DNA from: CAMBRQ01 sp945870325
GTDB lineage: Bacteria; Bacillota; Clostridia; Lachnospirales; Lachnospiraceae
NCBI RefSeq assembly: GCF_050313795.1
Contig: NZ_JBNPMC010000064.1
Coordinates: 1-8,932, forward strand
Direction of reading: 5' to 3'
DNA: 8,932 nt
The notes under the pieces are model-generated. The model had not been told where the DNA came from. It saw nothing but the letters and a program-made list of their open reading frames with translations, and did no database searches. The position numbers were made by a program, and so were the translations under genes. Of this stretch, positions 6,105 through 8,932 are shown piece after piece. Position 1 is the first letter of the stretch. Each line of letters begins with the position of its first letter.

Positions 6105-6373
6105 TTTTTATGCAAAACGGAGATTTTTTCGACGGATTTAAACTGAAATATATGGTCCATATGGTGACTTTTACATCCGTCACCAGACCGCTTCTATCTG
6201 GTCATATAAATGACACAGAGGAAAAAATGAACCTTGAAAACTCTATATTTCCTTGTTCGTCAGTAAAGTATTTACGCATTTTTATCCATAGGCATTATGA
6301 CGAATGGCACCTGAAGGAAGATTCGCCATATCCTGGATCTTGCTGTATAATAGAATCCAGGAGGAGCATTCAT
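6105..6373 (+). promoter_or_regulatory. 269-bp gap between tnpB and tnpC with alternative hairpins and a TATAAT box
   Basis: No gene is convincing here: a frame open into tnpC exists but reads without family similarity, and the tnpC start at 6374 is well supported. Seen here are TGGTGAC/GTCACCA (6162-6168, 6179-6185) and ACCAGA/TCTGGT (6182-6187, 6197-6202). These share bases and so cannot form together. There is also a perfect TATAAT at 6346-6351 without a good -35, and an 8-bp stem over the tnpC ribosome site. Most IS66 members have little space between these genes, so this may be a control region. Confidence 0.45.
6331..6364 (+). promoter_or_regulatory. Hairpin overlapping the tnpC ribosome site
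   Basis: TCCTGGAT (6331-6338) pairs with ATCCAGGA (6355-6362), with a 16-nt loop. The 3' arm overlaps the strong ribosome site AGGAGGAG (6359-6366), which lies 7 nt before the tnpC ATG. If formed, it would reduce transposase translation, for instance on transcripts reading in from outside. A transcript starting at the TATAAT box in the loop would lack the 5' arm and escape it. Confidence 0.55.
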
Positions 6374-8002
6374 ATGAGTAAGAAACATACCCTGAACGAA
6401 CTGAATAACATGAGCCGTGAAGACTTGATCACGATTGTTCTGACTATGCAGGGACAGCTCGATACACTGAATGACAATATCGAAAAACTCATAGAGCAGG
6501 TACGTCTTGCGAATCAGCACCGTTTTGGCCGCAGTACAGAAACTTTAAAATCCATTGATGGACAGCTCTCTTTTTTCGATGAAGCTGACACTCTTTTCGA
6601 TCCTAATGCAGTGGAACCAGAGGCAGATGAAGTCGTTCCTGCAAGACCACGTAAAAAGAAGGCTAAGGGACAGGGTAACATCGACCTGAAAGATTTCCCG
6701 GAAGAGATCATTCCGACACATGGTGTTTCCGAAGATGCACTGGATGCATTCTATGGAAAAGGCAACTGGAAACGTATGCCGGATGAAACTTACAAACGTT
6801 TGCGCCATGAACCGGAATCATGGACAGTCGAAGTCCATACAGTCGAAGTGTACGTCGGAACAGATGGCTATCACCAAGATGAGTTTGTCCGTGGAGACAG
6901 ACCAAAGGATATCTTTCCGAACAGTATTGTTACCCCATCACTTCTCGCATCTATTCTGAATGTAAAATATGTGAATTCCTCACCACTTTATCGAATTGAA
7001 CAGGAATTCCAGCGTAATGGTGTAAATATATCAAGACAAACGATGGCGAACTGGATCATCAACAGTTCTAATCGTTATTTTTCTGCGCTTGTGGAACGGA
7101 TGAAGCAGGAGTTATTGAAACTTCCAGTTACACAGTCAGATGAGACACCAACTCAGGTGATCCATGATGACCGTAGTCCAGGTAGCAAGAGTTATATGTG
7201 GGTGCACAGATCCGGTGAATTCTACAAAGAATGTCCGATTGTTATCTATGAATATCAAAAAGGTCGAAACCACGAACTGCCACTGGCATTCTATCAGGAC
7301 TATAGCGGAGTACTTGTGACAGATGGATTAAAGCAGTATCATCTGCTGCAGGATAAGATTCCAGGCCTTATGAATGCGAACTGCTGGGCACACGCAAGGC
7401 GTGATTACGCAGATGCCATAAAAGCAGCAAACAAAGCAGATGGCGAAGCAGTAAAACGTTCCATTGCCTATCAGGCATTGAAGCGAATTGCTTTAATATA
7501 TGAACTGGAAGGTACTTTAAAAGACCTGACTCCAGAAGAGCGTCTTCAGGAACGGCAGAACTCGATCAAGCCGTTGGTTGAGGAATATTTTACGTGGGTA
7601 AAAAAACAATTATCTGATACAACAGTTCTGCCAAAAGGCAAAACTGCTGATGGTTTAAAATACAGTGTAAATCAGGAGCAATATCTCAAAGTCTTTCTTG
7701 AGGATGGCAATGTACCAATCGATAATTCGGCCTCCGAAAGATCCATACGTACTTTCTGTATTGGCAAGAAGAACTGGATGTTCCATGATTCCGTAAAAGG
7801 AGCAAGGGCAAGTGCTGTAATCTACAGCCTGTCTGAAACAGCAAAGCTCAACAACCTAAGACCGTATCATTATTTCAAACACCTGCTTACAGAACTTCCA
7901 AAGCTCTGTGATGATGAAGGAAATATAGATTCTACAAAACTGGATCATCTGTTGCCTTGGTCAACAGAACTCCCGAAAGAATGTAGGAAACCACGCCGCT
8001 AA
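6374..8002 (+). CDS. tnpC: IS66-family transposase TnpC (DDE type)
   Basis: This 542-aa transposase catalyses IS66 cutting and joining. The start at 6374 has AGGAGGAG 7 nt upstream and gives the family N-terminus. Residues ~15-55 form a leucine-zipper-like helix ending in the conserved RFGRSTE. An acidic then Lys/Arg-rich linker (KKKAKG, ~95-101) follows. The catalytic domain spans ~190-480 with D256 (in SDETP), D317 (in VTDGLKQY) and E455 (in DNSASERSIR). The C-terminal segment includes YSLSETAKLNNLRPYHYFKHLL. Many IS66 transposases carry a Cys-rich zinc-finger segment near ~110-180. Here the first cysteine is C287, so that segment seems replaced by a Cys-free version (THGVSEDALDAFYGKGNWKRM), as in a clostridial sub-group. 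The gene is intact and has DNA partners (terminal repeats) on both sides, but lacks a functional TnpB in cis. Confidence 0.95.
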   Translation: MSKKHTLNELNNMSREDLITIVLTMQGQLDTLNDNIEKLIEQVRLANQHRFGRSTETLKSIDGQLSFFDEADTLFDPNAVEPEADEVVPARPRKKKAKGQGNIDLKDFPEEIIPTHGVSEDALDAFYGKGNWKRMPDETYKRLRHEPESWTVEVHTVEVYVGTDGYHQDEFVRGDRPKDIFPNSIVTPSLLASILNVKYVNSSPLYRIEQEFQRNGVNISRQTMANWIINSSNRYFSALVERMKQELLKLPVTQSDETPTQVIHDDRSPGSKSYMWVHRSGEFYKECPIVIYEYQKGRNHELPLAFYQDYSGVLVTDGLKQYHLLQDKIPGLMNANCWAHARRDYADAIKAANKADGEAVKRSIAYQALKRIALIYELEGTLKDLTPEERLQERQNSIKPLVEEYFTWVKKQLSDTTVLPKGKTADGLKYSVNQEQYLKVFLEDGNVPIDNSASERSIRTFCIGKKNWMFHDSVKGARASAVIYSLSETAKLNNLRPYHYFKHLLTELPKLCDDEGNIDSTKLDHLLPWSTELPKECRKPRR

Positions 8003-8020
8003 CAATCTAGCGGCGTTAAT
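7993..8020 (+). terminator. Probable terminator overlapping the end of tnpC
   Basis: ACGCCGCTA (7993-8001) pairs perfectly with TAGCGGCGT (8008-8016), a 9-bp GC-rich stem with a 6-nt loop that includes part of the stop codon. The following TTAATT is only a weak T-tract, so termination may be partial. It lies just inside the right terminal repeat. Confidence 0.6.
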
Positions 8021-8036
8021 TCATCGGTAAGCGTAC

Positions 8037-8050
8037 GATTTGACGTTTAC
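8037..8050 (-). repeat. IS66 right terminal inverted repeat (IRR)
   Basis: GATTTGACGTTTAC is the exact reverse complement of the left end at 1122-1135 and is followed directly by the target duplication. Confidence 0.93.
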
Positions 8051-8058
8051 ACTGGTGA
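8051..8058. repeat. IS66 target-site duplication, right copy
   Basis: ACTGGTGA directly follows the right terminal repeat and is an exact match to 1114-1121. Joining the flanks with one copy restores a continuous group II intron domain I. Confidence 0.95.
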
Positions 8059-8544
8059 AAGTCCAGTCACGGGTATTTACCGCCAAGTGTAGTGAACCAC
8101 AAGTCGGTATCAGTAATGGTATGGATGAAGGAAGTGGTGTAGCAAAGTTCTTGAGCCTACGAACAGAAACTTGATTAGGCGATTAGGTGGGTAAAGTTGC
8201 AATCCAAACTGAAGCCCGAAGGGTAAACGTAAACCGAAATTGTAAATCAAGAGGTTGTGGAACGAAAGATTAGTGTCTTACCTCGGGAGACCCTACTCAC
8301 ATACTGAAAGGTATGGTCGAAAAAGGTTTGGAGAGGGAGTCAGATGATGTCATAGTAGGCGAATACCCGCAGGGCACTTAGCCGAAGGACTGAAACGATT
8401 TATAGTACGAATCGTTATGTTTAAAATAATACATGAGCCAGAAATCGGGTGGACAGGAAAAGCAGGAGCGTAACCGAGGAATACTGTCTATACTTAGAGG
8501 GGTGTTATGTATGAATTTTGGGATAGGTCAGAGGAGTAACAACA
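8051..8544 (+). ncRNA. Group II intron RNA, remainder of domain I to domain IV leader
   Basis: This non-coding stretch continues the intron. It begins with the right copy of the IS66 target duplication (8051-8058), which supplies the 5' arm of the ACTGG (8051-8055) / CCAGT (8063-8067) stem. Further local hairpins seen by eye are CATAC/GTATG (8300-8304, 8311-8315, loop TGAAAG) and AACGATT/AATCGTT (8394-8400, 8410-8416). TGCAA at 8198-8202 lies where the exon-binding loop would be expected, and it can pair with TTGCA at the end of the 5' exon, though offset by 2 nt from the splice site. The dense, structured and non-coding character up to the protein start fits domains I-III plus the domain IV leader. 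Individual domain limits were not modelled. Confidence 0.78.
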
Positions 8545-8932
8545 ATGGAATTGATGGAAGTGATTTTATCAAAAGAAAATCTGAACAGAGCCTATAAAAA
8601 GATAGTTGCCAATAAAGGTGCAAGTGGTGTTGATGGAATTACTGTAGAAGAACTGGGAGATTATATAAGGGAGAACAGAGAGAAAATCATTACATCTCTT
8701 AGAAATAGAACTTATATACCGAAACCAGTCCGAAGAGTATACATTCCGAAAGACAATGGTAAGAAAAGGCCATTGGGAATACCGACGGCACTTGACAGGA
8801 CTATCCAGCAGGCAATAGCACAGCCTATATCTGATATTTATGAAGAGATATTCAGTGACTACAGTTATGGTTTCAGACCAGGAAGAAGTTGTCACGATGC
8901 CATCAGACAGGCATTGGAGTATCTGAATGATG
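8545..8932 (+). CDS. ltrA: Group II intron reverse transcriptase/maturase, N-terminal part (runs past right edge)
   Basis: This frame is open from the ATG at 8545 to the window end (129 codons). GAGGAG (8531-8536) lies 8 nt upstream. The sequence starts MELMEVILSKENLNRAYKKIVANKGASGVDG and continues with PKPVRRVYIPKDNGKKRPLGIPTALDR, QQAIAQ and YGFRPGRSCHDAI, which are RT0-RT2 blocks of group II intron proteins. The catalytic YADD block, maturase (X) domain and any DNA-binding or endonuclease part would lie outside. The protein normally binds its own intron RNA, helps it splice and copies it into new DNA sites. Its similarity to class C proteins, such as the Eubacterium rectale maturase as I remember it, agrees with the terminator target site. 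The intron RNA it serves is broken by the IS66 insertion, so splicing in cis is unlikely. Activity on other intron copies in trans remains possible. Confidence 0.92.
   Translation, partial: MELMEVILSKENLNRAYKKIVANKGASGVDGITVEELGDYIRENREKIITSLRNRTYIPKPVRRVYIPKDNGKKRPLGIPTALDRTIQQAIAQPISDIYEEIFSDYSYGFRPGRSCHDAIRQALEYLND

Larger units (their letters stand above)
1122..8050 (+). mobile_element. Complete IS66-family insertion sequence, itself carrying a recombinase-trio insertion
   Basis: Both ends are defined. The 14-bp perfect inverted repeats begin GTAA, and an 8-bp duplication flanks the element. It holds the three IS66 genes in the standard order tnpA (1222-1608), tnpB (1598-1645 plus 5796-6104) and tnpC (6374-8002), all on the plus strand. 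Without the inner insertion the element would be about 2.78 kb, slightly long for the family because of a 269-bp gap between tnpB and tnpC. The split tnpB probably prevents self-mobilisation now, because studied IS66 members need all three proteins. Precise loss of the inner element would restore it. Confidence 0.94.
1089..8932 (+). mobile_element. Group II intron (probably class C), interrupted by IS66 and running past the right edge
   Basis: The 5' boundary is GTGTG at 1089, the consensus start of group II introns. Joining 1089-1121 to 8059 onward (removing the IS66 and one target duplication) gives a continuous 5' domain I. It has a GTGCC/GGCAC hairpin (1091-1106), then an ACTGG/CCAGT stem, then conserved-looking intron sequence, closely resembling the 5' end of the Oceanobacillus iheyensis class IIC intron as I remember it. 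The reverse transcriptase/maturase starts at 8545 in what would be domain IV. Position immediately behind a terminator supports class C. Domains V and VI and the 3' splice site lie outside the window. With 6.9 kb of IS inside domain I, the intron is unlikely to splice or move in its present state. Confidence 0.85.

Noticed and set aside
5984..6373. In-frame upstream extension of tnpC (start at 5984, 672 aa)
   Set aside because: It overlaps the tnpB 3' end, has no family-like sequence, and the ATG at 6374 has a strong ribosome site and the conserved N-terminus.
8507..8544. Earlier ATGs (8507, 8511) as start of the intron protein
   Set aside because: Both are in other frames and stop early; 8545 has GAGGAG at proper spacing and the conserved N-terminus.
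8569..8895. Minus-strand ORF of 108 aa opposite the intron protein
   Set aside because: Antisense shadow of the conserved reverse transcriptase reading frame.

Overview
The window looks like an accessory region of a low-to-moderate-GC Firmicute, most likely a clostridial gut-type bacterium (Lachnospiraceae or relatives). This rests on strong AGGAGG ribosome sites, codon use, and the mobile-element families present; no housekeeping gene fixes the genus. The first ~1.1 kb is clearly more AT-rich than the rest.

The main content is a set of three mobile elements nested inside one another. (1) A group II intron begins at 1089 with GTGTG, directly behind a 19-bp rho-independent terminator (1031-1083). 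That placement is typical of bacterial class C introns. Its reverse transcriptase/maturase starts at 8545 and runs off the right edge. (2) Inside intron domain I sits a complete IS66-family insertion sequence (1122-8050). It has 14-bp perfect terminal inverted repeats starting GTAA and a perfect 8-bp target duplication, ACTGGTGA, at 1114-1121 and 8051-8058. It carries tnpA, tnpB and tnpC. (3) Inside tnpB sits a ~4.15 kb element made of three overlapping tyrosine recombinase genes (1778-5677), resembling a 'recombinase in trio' (RIT) element. It has 38-bp perfect inverted repeats and a repeated target hexamer, TGTGGA, at 1640-1645 and 5790-5795. Deleting it with one hexamer copy rejoins tnpB in frame into a normal 118-aa protein. 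The order of events was therefore intron, then IS66, then recombinase trio.

Layout: 1-742 holds the end of an unidentified gene and a HEPN-domain (RNYIAH) protein overlapping it, probably one two-gene unit. 743-1030 holds no convincing gene. 1031-1083 is the terminator. 1089-1121 is the intron 5' tip. 1122-1645 is the IS66 left end, tnpA and the start of tnpB. 1646-5789 is the recombinase trio. 5796-8050 is the rest of tnpB, a 269-bp gap, tnpC and the IS66 right end. 8059-8932 is intron RNA followed by the intron protein.

All three recombinases keep the full R-K-HxxR-H-Y catalytic set, TnpC keeps its D-D-E residues, and the visible part of the intron protein is open. Even so, two hosts are interrupted: the IS66 has no intact tnpB, and the intron has 6.9 kb inserted in its first domain. 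The most unusual part is the termini of the recombinase trio. The two ends are mirror images built from TTATCC/GGATAA motifs at identical spacing, and the right end carries an additional 32-bp palindrome.
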